From assembly GCA_029262175.1 (NCBI GenBank), contig JAJCZV010000072.1, forward strand, positions 1 through 64,000: a stretch of 64,000 bases of DNA, read 5' to 3'. Every line of letters begins with the position of its first letter. Position 1 is the first letter of the stretch. Below the pieces are notes generated by a model. It was not told where the DNA came from, did no database searches, and saw nothing but the letters and a program-made list of their open reading frames with translations. Position numbers and translations under genes: made by a program. This DNA is from Gemmatimonadota bacterium (GTDB taxonomy: Bacteria > Gemmatimonadota > Gemmatimonadetes > Palauibacterales > Palauibacteraceae). Below, piece by piece: positions 27,416 to 36,767 of the stretch.

Positions 27416-28876
27416 GTGCCCAGCCCGATTCGTACTCGCTTTGCCCCGAGTCCTACAGGGCAAATTCATCTTGGAAATGCTCGCACAGCCGTCCTCAACT
27501 GGCTGTTTGCTCGGCACTATCAAGGGTCGTTCATTCTGCGGCTCGAGGACACGGACACCGAGCGCAACGTCGAGGGCGGAGAAGACATGCTGCGCGAAGC
27601 GCTCGACTGGCTCGGGCTCGACCGTGACGAAGGACCGAAGCAGGGGGGGGCTTTCGGGCCCTACCGACAGTCCGAGCGCGGCCCCAAGTACGAGGCCCGC
27701 GCCAAGGCGCTCTTGGCCTCCGGGGCGGCCTTCCCCTGTACGTGCAGCCCGGAAGAACTCGAAGCCCACCGCGCGGCCGCGATCGCCAGCGGAGCCTCGC
27801 CCGGACGCGATCCACGTTGTTCCGCCCGAAGTCTCGAGGAGGCACAGTCCCTGGTTGCCGAGGGGCGGCCGGCCGCGATTCGGCTCCGCGTCCCCTCCGG
27901 TCCGATCGAGTTCTCCGATCATCTCAAGGGAACGCTGTCGATCGACGGCGACGATCTCGGGGACATGGTGTTGGTCCGAGCGGACGGCCGCGCCACCTAC
28001 AATTTTGCCGTGGCCGTCGACGACCTGGAGATGCAGATCTCTCACGTGATCCGTGGGATCGGTCACCTCTCGAACACCCCGAAGCAGGTCTTGTTGTACC
28101 GCGCATTCGCGGTACCATCCCCGATCTTCGTCCACATCCCGAGTGTTCTGGCCCCCGGTGGTGGCAAGCTCTCGAAGCGGGAGGGGGCGACGAGCCTCCT
28201 CGAGTACCGTGACCGCGGTTTTCACCCGGACGCGATCCTCAACTATCTCTCGCTCCTCTCTTGGTCCGCTGAGGGCGGAGACGAGTTCTTTACGCGAGCG
28301 GGGCTGACGGAAGCGATCGATATCGATCGGATCGGGGCGACGGACGGCGAGGTCGACGAAGAGAAGATGGCCTGGCTATCCGGCCAGCACATTCGAAATC
28401 TGTCGACAGGCGCACTCGTCCAAGGGTGGCGAGCGCATGGCGATGTGGACGACCTCGGGCTCGGCTCGGACGACCTCGATCGAGCCGCCGAAGTGTTTGC
28501 GGAACGGACGCATTTGTTCAGCGACGCCCGCGCAGAGCTCGAGCCGGTGTTTGGCGAGCCCGACTTGACCGCAGATGTGGCCGCCGCGGCATTGAAGGAG
28601 CCGGCCGCCGGAGTCGCGGTCGAGCTCACCCGCGGGGTGTGGGAAGAGACGGAGTGGCGTCCGGAGGCGCTCAAGCCGGCGCTTCAGAGCGTCGCCAAGG
28701 CATCCGGCGTGCCCGGGCGTGAGTTTTTCCCGGCCGTCCGCGTCGCGCTGACCGGAGATCGGCACGGACCGGACCTCGCCAACGTCGCCTACGCGCTCGG
28801 GCGGACGCGAACGTTGTCTCGCCTGGTTCAGGCCAGAGACCTGATACACAGCCAGCAAGGGGAGGGTGGTTCATGA
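27416..28876 (+). CDS. gltX: Glutamyl-tRNA synthetase
   Basis: 486 residues from GTG 27416. Class I signatures are FAPSPTGQIHLGNARTA (HIGH region) and GGGKLSKREGA (KMSKS region), with RLEDTDTERN near residue 40. It charges tRNA-Glu; I cannot tell whether it also charges tRNA-Gln. A 227-base gap after uvrC precedes it, in which I see no tRNA or clear promoter. The reading frame is open further upstream, but the protein aligns from MPSPIRTRFAPSPTG. The threonine synthase gene overlaps its end (ATGA). Confidence 0.95.
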   Translation: MPSPIRTRFAPSPTGQIHLGNARTAVLNWLFARHYQGSFILRLEDTDTERNVEGGEDMLREALDWLGLDRDEGPKQGGAFGPYRQSERGPKYEARAKALLASGAAFPCTCSPEELEAHRAAAIASGASPGRDPRCSARSLEEAQSLVAEGRPAAIRLRVPSGPIEFSDHLKGTLSIDGDDLGDMVLVRADGRATYNFAVAVDDLEMQISHVIRGIGHLSNTPKQVLLYRAFAVPSPIFVHIPSVLAPGGGKLSKREGATSLLEYRDRGFHPDAILNYLSLLSWSAEGGDEFFTRAGLTEAIDIDRIGATDGEVDEEKMAWLSGQHIRNLSTGALVQGWRAHGDVDDLGLGSDDLDRAAEVFAERTHLFSDARAELEPVFGEPDLTADVAAAALKEPAAGVAVELTRGVWEETEWRPEALKPALQSVAKASGVPGREFFPAVRVALTGDRHGPDLANVAYALGRTRTLSRLVQARDLIHSQQGEGGS

Positions 28877-30009
28877 GCACCTGGAGGCTCGAATGTGGCG
28901 CCTGCGGCGAGGAGGCGACGAGGCACAAGGCGACCGTGTGCGCGCATTGTCACAAACCGCTCTTGGCTCGCTACGACCTCGCGTCGCTGGACGGGGCCGC
29001 GCTCAAAAAGGCGTGGTCCACGCGACGGGGATCGATGTGGCGCTTTCGCGAGATCATGCCCGTCGAATCCGACGAAGATCCCATCACGCTTGGAGAGGGC
29101 GAGACGCCGCTTTTAGCGATCCAGGTAGAAGGGGACGCAGCGGACCTCGAACTACTGGTCAAAGACGAGGGACAGAACCCGACCGGGAGTTTCAAGGACC
29201 GGGGCCTCGGAGCGGCGGTGACTCGAGCCGCGTTGGAAGGAGCCACGGAGTTCGTGGCCCCCAGTGCAGGGAACGCGGGTGCCGCCCTCGCCGCCTATGC
29301 CGCGCGCGCGGGTCTCCCCGCCCGGCTCTTCATCCCCGAAGACACACCCGACGGAGTCGCGCGGCGCTGCGAGCACTACGGGGCGACGATCACCCGGGTC
29401 GATGGGCTGATCGACGAGTGCGGTCGCCTTTCGGCAGAGTACGCGGAGCAAACCGGGGCGTTCAATCTCTCGACCCTCAAAGAGCCCTACCGGATCGAAG
29501 GCAAGAAGACGATGATGTTGGAGATCGTGGAGGCCCTCGATTGGGAGCCGCCCGACGCGATCGTCTACCCGACGGGGGGCGGAACCGGGCTGATCGGGAG
29601 CTGGAAGACGCTGGAGGAACTCCGGGAGCTGGGGCTGATCACCCGCAGCACGCGGATGTATTCGGTACAGGGCACGGGGTGCGCGCCGATCGTCCGGGCC
29701 TGGGAACGCGGGACCGACCATGCGGAAAAGTGGGAGGATGCCGAGACGGAAGCCTGGGGGTTGAGGGTGCCCGGGGCCTTGGGGGACTTCTTGATCCTCG
29801 ACGCCCTCCGCCAATCCGGCGGTGGGGCGGTGGCAGTCCCGGACGCGGCCATGCGCGAAGGCGCCGCACGTCTCGGGTCGGCGGGAATCGGGGCTTCGAT
29901 CGAAGGGGGCGCGACCCTGGCCGGAGCCGGGGCGCTCCGACGCTCCGGGGCGCTGAAAGCCGGAGAACGTGTGGTCCTCTTCAACACAGCGCACTTGCTG
30001 ACATATTGA
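28873..30009 (+). CDS. thrC: Threonine synthase (PLP-dependent)
   Basis: 378 residues. An N-terminal zinc-ribbon-like CGACG...CAHCH (about residues 7-24) precedes the PLP fold, with the Schiff-base lysine in NPTGSFKDRG (about residue 103), the phosphate loop PSAGNAGAALAAYAA and the GGGTGL glycine loop. Converts phosphohomoserine to threonine. Related proteins include cysteate synthase and other fold type II enzymes, so threonine synthase is likely but not certain. Confidence 0.85.
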   Translation: MSTWRLECGACGEEATRHKATVCAHCHKPLLARYDLASLDGAALKKAWSTRRGSMWRFREIMPVESDEDPITLGEGETPLLAIQVEGDAADLELLVKDEGQNPTGSFKDRGLGAAVTRAALEGATEFVAPSAGNAGAALAAYAARAGLPARLFIPEDTPDGVARRCEHYGATITRVDGLIDECGRLSAEYAEQTGAFNLSTLKEPYRIEGKKTMMLEIVEALDWEPPDAIVYPTGGGTGLIGSWKTLEELRELGLITRSTRMYSVQGTGCAPIVRAWERGTDHAEKWEDAETEAWGLRVPGALGDFLILDALRQSGGGAVAVPDAAMREGAARLGSAGIGASIEGGATLAGAGALRRSGALKAGERVVLFNTAHLLTY

Positions 30010-30233
30010 GGTCTGGGGGATCTCAGGAACGACTTTGGGTGTAGGGGAAACGACTGCGCAGGGCCAATCCGCTTTTCTGCGGCGCTGGCCGGCCGAGTGG
30101 ATCCGCGGATCGATGTGACTTGGCACCCCAGAATGCAGTCAAAGAGACGACGGGACCCAGTGTTCGTGCGGGCAGCCGTCCGTCTGAGTAACTTGGCGCC
30201 GTTAACCGTTTCATCGAGAACGAGGACATCCAG

Positions 30234-31583
30234 ATGATCAGAATGGACCGCGCAGAGTACCGAACCGCTGCGCTTGCCATCGTGGGCTTGGCCTTAGGCC
30301 CGTTTGGGCTCGTTGGGCAGGACGCTGCGGTCGAGTGCGAGTTCGAGGGCAGCGGCGCAGCCAGTCGCGCTGCGGAAGCGTTGGCGGTGATTACCGACGC
30401 ATCCACGCCCGAAGAGAGCGCCGCCGCGCGAAACGCCGCCCTCGGGGAGCTCACTGTGGAGCTCGAGGGTGACAACGCGATCGTATTCCTTTTTGCCGCC
30501 CAGGCACACATCGGACTCGGCAACTTTGTCGAGGCCGGAGAGATGCTCGATCGCTACGACGAGGTCGCTCCGCCGGAGTGCGCCGAGTACGGGACTCAGC
30601 AGCGCTACGCGGGCTGGGTACAGCTGTACAACAAAGGCGTAGAGGCGTACAGCGCCGGAGAGAACGTGTCCGCGCTCGCCACCTTCAGGCTCGCCAACGA
30701 GTTCTATCCGGACCTGCGGTCGTTCAGTAACGCGGGGCTTCTGCAAGCCGAGACGGGCGACAACGCCGGCGCGATCGAGACCTATCAAGCGGCGCTCGCG
30801 GCAGACATTCCGGACGCGGACCCCGAGCAACTTCGGGCCGTCCTGCGAAGCCTCGGGGATCTGCTGATCGAAGAGGGGCGAGGCGAAGAGGCCATGGCCG
30901 CCTTCGAGATCTATCTCGCCGAAAACCCAGACGACGTCGTGATCCAGATCCGGCATGCCGGATTGTTGGCTGAAGCGGGTCGTAACGCCGAGTCCGACGC
31001 GATCTATGATGACGTGATGAAACGGACGGACCTAGACTCACAGCAATGGGTCGAAGTCGGCGTCGGTTTCTACAACGCGGAGAACTTCGGGGACGCCGCC
31101 ACGGCTTTCGGCAGCGCCCGCGCCGGCAATCCGTTCAACAAAGAGGCGATGGAGAACTACGTCAACGCCTCGGTGTTGGCGGGCCGTCCTGGCCCCGTGC
31201 TCGCCTTGGCGGACACGCTCGTGAATTGGTATCCGTACGACCGTGGCACCTACCAGCTGTTGACGCGGGCGCTCGCGGACGCGGATATGAACGAGGAGGC
31301 GATGGCGAAGATGGCGGAGGGCGAATCCACGGACGTCATCTTCCACTTCGTCCAAATGGCTTCGGCTTCCGACGGTTCCTACGTCGTGCAGGGGAGCCTC
31401 GAGGCTCGAGGCGAAGGGATGAACGTCGCCATCCCATTCGAGTTCTTGGACTCGAACGGTCAGGTGGTCAAGACCGAAACGCTCTCGACCAACGCGCCTT
31501 CGGGCACGGCCGGGACGTTCCGGCTCGAGGTGGACGCACCCGTGCCGTTGGCGGGCTTCCGCTACAAGAAGACGGGCACCTGA
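30234..31583 (+). CDS. Secreted TPR-repeat protein
   Basis: 449 residues. N-terminal signal-like helix (AALAIVGLALGPFGLVGQDA), then TPR-type helical repeats (for example LRSFSNAGLLQAETGDNAGAIETYQAAL and EEAMAAFEIYLAENPDDVVIQIRHAGLL), then a C-terminal beta-like domain (DGSYVVQGSLEARGEGMNVAIPFEFLDSNGQVVKTETL). Probably periplasmic. The 224-base gap upstream ends in GAGGACATCCAG before ATG 30234; I see no further feature there beyond an imperfect GC-rich hairpin near 30060-30095. The next gene begins at CTG overlapping its stop. Confidence 0.75.
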   Translation: MIRMDRAEYRTAALAIVGLALGPFGLVGQDAAVECEFEGSGAASRAAEALAVITDASTPEESAAARNAALGELTVELEGDNAIVFLFAAQAHIGLGNFVEAGEMLDRYDEVAPPECAEYGTQQRYAGWVQLYNKGVEAYSAGENVSALATFRLANEFYPDLRSFSNAGLLQAETGDNAGAIETYQAALAADIPDADPEQLRAVLRSLGDLLIEEGRGEEAMAAFEIYLAENPDDVVIQIRHAGLLAEAGRNAESDAIYDDVMKRTDLDSQQWVEVGVGFYNAENFGDAATAFGSARAGNPFNKEAMENYVNASVLAGRPGPVLALADTLVNWYPYDRGTYQLLTRALADADMNEEAMAKMAEGESTDVIFHFVQMASASDGSYVVQGSLEARGEGMNVAIPFEFLDSNGQVVKTETLSTNAPSGTAGTFRLEVDAPVPLAGFRYKKTGT

Positions 31584-32029
31584 CCCCACCGCAGTGCCCC
31601 CGTTGCGGGCGAGGTTGGATCTCCGACCTCGCCCGCTGCGGTTGGTGCGGCGCGCTTTCTCATGCGACACGCTGCGCTCGCCATCCGGAATCCGTCGCCA
31701 CCGTTGGTTGCGCCGTCTGCGGCGTACCCCTGTGCTCGGCGTGTGATCGTGGGGATCGGCACGTTTCTCTGTGTACGGAGCACGAAGACGTAAAGATCGT
31801 TCAGGGCTGGGCGGAGGTATGGCAGACCTCCGGTGACGCCGAGGGGCAACTCGTGGTCGATGCGCTGCGAGCCGCCGACCTCGATGCCCAACTTCTCTCG
31901 CAGAAAGACCACGCCCATATGTTGTCCGTGGCCGGGATGGCGGTGGTACGCGTACTCGTCCCGGCTGGACAATACGAGGTCGCGACCGAAGTCTTAGCCC
32001 AGACTCAAGGGGAAGACGCCGAGAGCTGA
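31580..32029 (+). CDS. Zinc-binding B-box-like and DUF2007-like protein
   Basis: 149 residues if started at CTG 31580, which overlaps the previous stop as CTGA. The next ATG/GTG/TTG in frame (ATG 31919) would lose the zinc part. Three cysteine/histidine clusters follow: CPRCGRGWISDLARCGWCG, then CARHPESVATVGCAVCGVPLCSAC and CTEHE, a B-box-like pattern. The C-terminal part (GQLVVDALRAADLDAQLL and RVLVPAGQYEVATEVLAQ) resembles DUF2007, a putative signal-transducing domain. No enzyme motif. The linkage to a TPR protein suggests protein-protein work, but function is unknown. Confidence 0.7.
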   Translation: MTPPQCPRCGRGWISDLARCGWCGALSHATRCARHPESVATVGCAVCGVPLCSACDRGDRHVSLCTEHEDVKIVQGWAEVWQTSGDAEGQLVVDALRAADLDAQLLSQKDHAHMLSVAGMAVVRVLVPAGQYEVATEVLAQTQGEDAES

Positions 32030-32083
32030 CGCTCGTCGAGCGGCCGGCGTCTCCATCCCATCTAGCTCAAAGAGATTGTCCGG

Positions 32084-33367
32084 ATGATCCGAATCGCCAG
32101 TATCCAACCCGGCACGATCGCCGCCGAATTGGACCTTCCGGTCGGTCTCGCTCTGTTCGAGATCAACGGGCACCCGATCCGTGACGGCCTCGACCTCGTG
32201 TTCTACCAGGCCGAAGAAGCCCTCATCATCTCTGCGGAGGATCCCGAGGGAGAGGCGCTCATCCTCGAGATCGAGAAGGATGCGGACCAGCCGTTGGGTC
32301 TTGTGCCAGAGCCGGACAAGATCCGGCGCTGCACCAACGCCTGTCCGTTTTGCTTTGTAAAAGGCAACCCCAAACTCGAGAAGCTTCGGGCCGGACTATA
32401 CATAAAAGATGACGACTACCGGCTCTCGTTTCTTTATGGGCACTACATCACGCTCACCAATCTTCGGCCCGATGATTGGGATCGCATTTTCGAACAACGT
32501 CTGACGCCGCTCTACGTGAGCGTACATGCGACCGATCCGGACGTCCGCTTGGCGATGCTAAAGAATCCTCGTTCGGCGCAGATCAACGCCGACCTCGATC
32601 GCTTGGCCGCGGGAGGGATCCTCGTCCACGCGCAGGTCGTGCTTTGCCCGGAAGTGAACGACGGCGAGACGCTGATTCAAACGATGGATGAGTTGTATGC
32701 ACGCGGCGACCACATCCGATCGCTGTCGATCGTGCCCGTGGGACTGACGTCGCACAACGAGGCGCGAGGCGGTCGGGGCCTGACCCGCGAAGAATGCGTC
32801 GACACGATTGAAGCCGTCGACCGAATCCGGGGCCGGGCGGTGGTCGATCGCGGCACGGGTTGGTGCTACGCGGCCGACGAGCTGTATCTGCAAGCCGGCC
32901 TCGAGCCACCGGGAGCGGACTACTTCGACGACAACGAACTCGAGAGCAACGGCGTCGGGGCGATCTCCCACCTATCGGCGCGCGTGCGCGCGGGGCTGGG
33001 AAAACTCCCCCGACTGGACGGGAAGCGGATCGTCGCGGTCACGGGTGCCTCCATGGGACCCACGATGCAGCGACTCACCGCCGAGCTTTCCGAAGCCACC
33101 GGAGCGAACGTCGAAACGCTTGTCGCCCCCAACACGCTCTACGGACCGATGGTCACCACGGCAGGTCTGCTCCCGGGGATCGATTATGCGACCGCCCTCG
33201 ATGGGGCCGGCGCCTTCGACGTGGCCCTGTTTAGCGCCCAGGCCCTCAATGATGGTCAGCTCTTTCTCGATGATATGAGCCTTTCAGAGCTCGTCGACCG
33301 CTATCCCGAGAGCCGCATACTTCCTTCGCAGGACCTGATCGACGTCCTATCGGAGGCCTCGCGATGA
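32084..33367 (+). CDS. DUF512 radical-SAM-like protein with N-terminal PDZ-like domain
   Basis: 427 residues. An N-terminal PDZ-like part (SIQPGTIAAELDLPVGLALFEINGHPI), the iron-sulfur motif CTNACPFC (C-x3-C-x2-C, about residues 83-90) and a C-terminal DUF512 domain (GKRIVAVTGASMGPTMQRL ... LVAPNTLYGPMVTTAGLLPG). The family is often beside the ribosome GTPase Der, as here (ATGA overlap), pointing to ribosome assembly or RNA modification, but its reaction is not established to my knowledge. Confidence 0.88.
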   Translation: MIRIASIQPGTIAAELDLPVGLALFEINGHPIRDGLDLVFYQAEEALIISAEDPEGEALILEIEKDADQPLGLVPEPDKIRRCTNACPFCFVKGNPKLEKLRAGLYIKDDDYRLSFLYGHYITLTNLRPDDWDRIFEQRLTPLYVSVHATDPDVRLAMLKNPRSAQINADLDRLAAGGILVHAQVVLCPEVNDGETLIQTMDELYARGDHIRSLSIVPVGLTSHNEARGGRGLTREECVDTIEAVDRIRGRAVVDRGTGWCYAADELYLQAGLEPPGADYFDDNELESNGVGAISHLSARVRAGLGKLPRLDGKRIVAVTGASMGPTMQRLTAELSEATGANVETLVAPNTLYGPMVTTAGLLPGIDYATALDGAGAFDVALFSAQALNDGQLFLDDMSLSELVDRYPESRILPSQDLIDVLSEASR

Positions 33368-34689
33368 AGCTCCGTACGGTCGCCATCGTCGGTCGCCCCA
33401 ACGTGGGCAAATCCACCCTCTTCAACCGGATCCTCGGCAAACGGCTCGCCATCGTCGCGGAGCGACCCGGCGTGACGCGAGATCGACAGTTCGCGGAGAC
33501 CGAGTGGGGCGGACGACGGTTTCTTTTGGTCGACACGGGTGGCGTGATGGAGCGGCCGGACGAGCGGATCGACAAGGAGGTCCGGGGCCAAGCCGACACC
33601 GCGATCGGCCATGCCGACGTCATTGTGCTCGTGGTCGACGGTCGCGAAGGAGTGCATCCCGTCGACCGCTATGTGGCCGACCTCCTCCGACGTTCGGGTC
33701 TTCCGACGATCTTGGCGGTCAACAAGCTCGATGAGCTCGCGGACGCGGATGGTCATCTCGATTTCTACGAGCTCGGTCTCGGCGAGCCGTCTCCGCTCGC
33801 GGCGCTCAGCGGCAAGGGGTCGGGGGATCTTCTCGATCAAGTCATCGAGGCGTTGCCCGATGAGCCGACGGACGCGGAAGAAGACGTCGACCTCAGCATC
33901 GCGGTGATCGGACGTCCCAACGTCGGGAAGTCGAGCTTCGTAAACCAACTACTCGGCGAGCAGCGCGTCATCGTCCACGACGAGGCCGGAACGACGCGAG
34001 ATGCGATCGACACCCGTCTGGATATCGATGGTCGACGGATCCGGCTCATCGATACGGCGGGGCTTCGGCGGCAATCGAAGGTGGATGACAACGTCGAGTT
34101 CTATGGACGGTTGCGTGCGGCGTCGGCCATCGATCGGGCCGACGTGTGTCTATTGCTGGTCGACACCCAAGCTGGTGTGGCGAATCAAGATTTCAGGGTG
34201 GGCTTCGAGGCGTGGGAGGCCGGTAAGGGGATCGTGTTCGTGGCCAACAAGTGGGACCTGATCGAGGATCGCGGTCCGCAAGCCTTGGCGGAATTCGAAC
34301 GTGACCTCCGAAAGCGGGGACATTTTCTACGCTGGGTGCCGATCGTCACCGCGTCGGCGCTCACGGGCCAACGCGTCCCGAAGGTCATCGACATCGCGCT
34401 CAAGGTTCAAGCCGAGCGGGAGAAACGAATTCCTACGGCCGAGGTGAACTCCGTCCTCCGCAATCTCGTGCGACGCCGCCAGCCTCCGCAGGGAGGGCGA
34501 GGCGACGTCCGGCTATTGTATGCGAGTCAGGTGGCGGCCTCACCTCCCCTGTTCGTCATCTTTTCCAACCGTCCTCACGACGTGAAAGAGCACTACATTC
34601 GGTACCTGAAGGCGGGCTTCCGCGAAGCGTGGGGCTTTGAGGGGTCACCGGTTCAGATCAAGCTCAAGAAACGGTCGGACCGTCCATGA
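33364..34689 (+). CDS. der: Ribosome-assembly GTPase Der (EngA)
   Basis: 441 residues with two tandem G domains: GRPNVGKSTLFNR with VDTGG and NKLDE (residues 1-165), then GRPNVGKSSFVNQ with IDTAGLR and NKWDL (about 178-350), and a C-terminal KH-like domain. Der helps assemble the 50S subunit. Overlaps both neighbours by four bases, with DUF512 upstream and plsY downstream. Confidence 0.97.
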   Translation: MKLRTVAIVGRPNVGKSTLFNRILGKRLAIVAERPGVTRDRQFAETEWGGRRFLLVDTGGVMERPDERIDKEVRGQADTAIGHADVIVLVVDGREGVHPVDRYVADLLRRSGLPTILAVNKLDELADADGHLDFYELGLGEPSPLAALSGKGSGDLLDQVIEALPDEPTDAEEDVDLSIAVIGRPNVGKSSFVNQLLGEQRVIVHDEAGTTRDAIDTRLDIDGRRIRLIDTAGLRRQSKVDDNVEFYGRLRAASAIDRADVCLLLVDTQAGVANQDFRVGFEAWEAGKGIVFVANKWDLIEDRGPQALAEFERDLRKRGHFLRWVPIVTASALTGQRVPKVIDIALKVQAEREKRIPTAEVNSVLRNLVRRRQPPQGGRGDVRLLYASQVAASPPLFVIFSNRPHDVKEHYIRYLKAGFREAWGFEGSPVQIKLKKRSDRP

Positions 34690-35327
34690 CGTTGGCCCTT
34701 CTTTTCCTTCTGGCGGCCTATCTTCTCGGGGCTTTTCCGACCAGTTACCTCGTCGCTCGAACGAAGGGCGTCGATCTCCGGCAGGAGGGAAGCGGCAACC
34801 TCGGCGCGACGAACGTTTATCGCGTGCTCGGTCTCCTCCCCGCCATCCTGGTGTTGATCGTCGATTTGGCCAAGGGGTTTGCGCCCGTATGGTTCTTTCC
34901 TCAATGGGATGCCCGGACGGGCGCCTGGGATCTCGCATACGGCATTGCCGCCATCGCCGGTCACGTATGGCCAGTCTTTACGAAGTTCCACGGTGGCAAA
35001 GGCGTCGCGACGGCCGGCGGCACCGTGCTCGCCCTCGCCCCGGTCGCCATGACCATCGCGTTCTTTGTCTGGATCGGGACGCTACTCCTGACCCGCACCG
35101 CATCCATCGCATCGCTCCTCGCCGCCATCCTCGTCCCCATCATGGCACGAGGCGCGGCGGCCCCTCGCTCTGTCGTCATGTATTCGCTCTTGTTGGCGAT
35201 CATCGTGTGGTGGACACATCGGTGGAATCTCGTCCGTCTCGTTCGTAGAGAGGAGCTTCAAATCCATCTTAAACGCCCGGCGACCAAACCCCAGTCGGAC
35301 GAGTCGGACGAGGAGGACTCCGAATGA
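34686..35327 (+). CDS. plsY: Acyl-phosphate glycerol-3-phosphate acyltransferase PlsY
   Basis: 213 residues, multi-span membrane protein. The PlsY motifs are GSGNLGATNVYRVLG (about 37-51), FHGGKGVATAGG and VWWTHRWNLVRL. It acylates glycerol-3-phosphate to start phospholipid synthesis. gpsA, which makes the acceptor, follows with a four-base overlap, a coherent pair. Confidence 0.95.
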   Translation: MTLALLFLLAAYLLGAFPTSYLVARTKGVDLRQEGSGNLGATNVYRVLGLLPAILVLIVDLAKGFAPVWFFPQWDARTGAWDLAYGIAAIAGHVWPVFTKFHGGKGVATAGGTVLALAPVAMTIAFFVWIGTLLLTRTASIASLLAAILVPIMARGAAAPRSVVMYSLLLAIIVWWTHRWNLVRLVRREELQIHLKRPATKPQSDESDEEDSE

Positions 35328-36334
35328 CCCCTCGCAACGTGGCCGTCCTCGGAGCCGGGAGTTGGGGCACGGCGTTGGCCGACGTCCTGGGTCGCAACGG
35401 ACACCGCGTACGTTTGTGGGCTCGAAATGAGGCCCACGCCCGTGCCATCGCCGAGACTCGGACCAACGAGCGGTATCTTCCGGGAGCCGCGCTATCGGAC
35501 AACATCGAGCCGACCGCCGATCTACCGTTTGCGCTCGAGGACGCGGAGTTCGTCGTCTCCGTCTGCCCGTCCCACGCCGTGCGGGAAGTCCTCACGCTCG
35601 CAGCCCCACACCTCGGCGAGCCGATCGTCATCTCGGCTTCAAAAGGCATCGAGATCGGCTCCGACCTGCGTATGTCGGAAGTCATCTGCGAGGTGCTGGG
35701 CGAGGACGTGCGGCCACGAACCGTCGCGCTGTCAGGGCCGAGCTTCGCCGAGGAGCTGGTGAGCGGTTTACCGACGGCCGTCGTCGCGGCTGGGCAGAAC
35801 GAGACGTCCGCCGCGACCGTTCAGAAGCTGTTCCAGAACGGTTACTTTCGGGTCTACACGCAACCCGATATCACGGGCGTCGAAGTGGGCGGGGCGCTCA
35901 AGAACGTGATTGCGCTGGCTGCCGGCGTGTCCGACGGGCTTCGGCTCGGCGCGAACGCACGGGCGGCGTTGATTACTCGAGGGCTCGCCGAGATCGGCCG
36001 GTTGGCCACGCACTTGGGGGCCTTGGAGAGCACATTGGCGGGACTGGCCGGTTTGGGCGATCTCGTACTGACGTGTACGGGCGAACTCAGTCGAAACCGC
36101 TCGGTCGGCCTCAAGATCGGGCAAGGCGGCGATCCCGATTTGGTGCTCGGAGACATGGAGCAGGTGGTCGAGGGCGTAGGGACCGCTCGGGCGGCCTACG
36201 AGCTCAGTCAGCGTCTGGATGTAGAGATGCCGATCACCCAGAGCATATATTCGATTTTGTACGAGGGCATCGCGCCTCAGGAAGCGCTCACCCGACTGAT
36301 GGCGAGGCAGCCCAAACCGGAGCGCTGGAGTTAG
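35324..36334 (+). CDS. gpsA: Glycerol-3-phosphate dehydrogenase [NAD(P)+]
   Basis: 336 residues. Rossmann motif VLGAGSWGTALADVL (residues 7-21), SASKGIE, GPSFAEEL and the catalytic lysine in GGALKNVIALAAG. It reduces dihydroxyacetone phosphate to glycerol-3-phosphate, the substrate of PlsY encoded just before. ATG overlaps the plsY stop. Confidence 0.96.
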   Translation: MTPRNVAVLGAGSWGTALADVLGRNGHRVRLWARNEAHARAIAETRTNERYLPGAALSDNIEPTADLPFALEDAEFVVSVCPSHAVREVLTLAAPHLGEPIVISASKGIEIGSDLRMSEVICEVLGEDVRPRTVALSGPSFAEELVSGLPTAVVAAGQNETSAATVQKLFQNGYFRVYTQPDITGVEVGGALKNVIALAAGVSDGLRLGANARAALITRGLAEIGRLATHLGALESTLAGLAGLGDLVLTCTGELSRNRSVGLKIGQGGDPDLVLGDMEQVVEGVGTARAAYELSQRLDVEMPITQSIYSILYEGIAPQEALTRLMARQPKPERWS

Positions 36335-36404
36335 ACCGCTTCGGGGAAGCTGGAGCCGTATCAGGCTCTGGTAGACAATTCTCAGACAGAGGGGAAGGGA
36401 CACC

Positions 36405-36767
36405 GTGCCCGACCGCATCGCAGAAAAGGAGTACTACTCGATCGGTGACGTTTGTGAAATCGCCGACCTCAAGCCACACGTACTGCGGTATTGGGAGAGC
36501 CAGTTCTCTGTCCTCCGTCCTGCGAAGAACGGAGCAGGCAATCGCGTCTATCGTCGCAAGGAGATCAAGCTCGTCCAACTGCTCCGCCACTTATTGTACA
36601 CGGAGCGATACACGATCGAAGGCGCCCAAAAGAAGCTCAACCAGCTTCGAAAAGATGGGAAGCTTCCCAAGGCGGCTCGAGTGGCCTGGGATCGTGAGAC
36701 CATTCGTGATCTTCGACGAGAAGCGGACGAACTCGTCGAGTTGCTCGCCAGTGTCGAGGTCGGGTGA
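36405..36767 (+). CDS. MerR-family transcriptional regulator
   Basis: 120 residues from GTG 36405 with AGAGGGGAAGGGAC upstream. The winged helix shows YYSIGDVCEIADLKPHVLRYWESQF (about residues 10-34) and RVYRRKEIKLVQLLRHLLY. This is the short MerR type found next to housekeeping genes in several phyla. There is no ligand-binding domain. It overlaps surE by GTGA and may control the following surE-pcm genes. Confidence 0.85.
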   Translation: MPDRIAEKEYYSIGDVCEIADLKPHVLRYWESQFSVLRPAKNGAGNRVYRRKEIKLVQLLRHLLYTERYTIEGAQKKLNQLRKDGKLPKAARVAWDRETIRDLRREADELVELLASVEVG

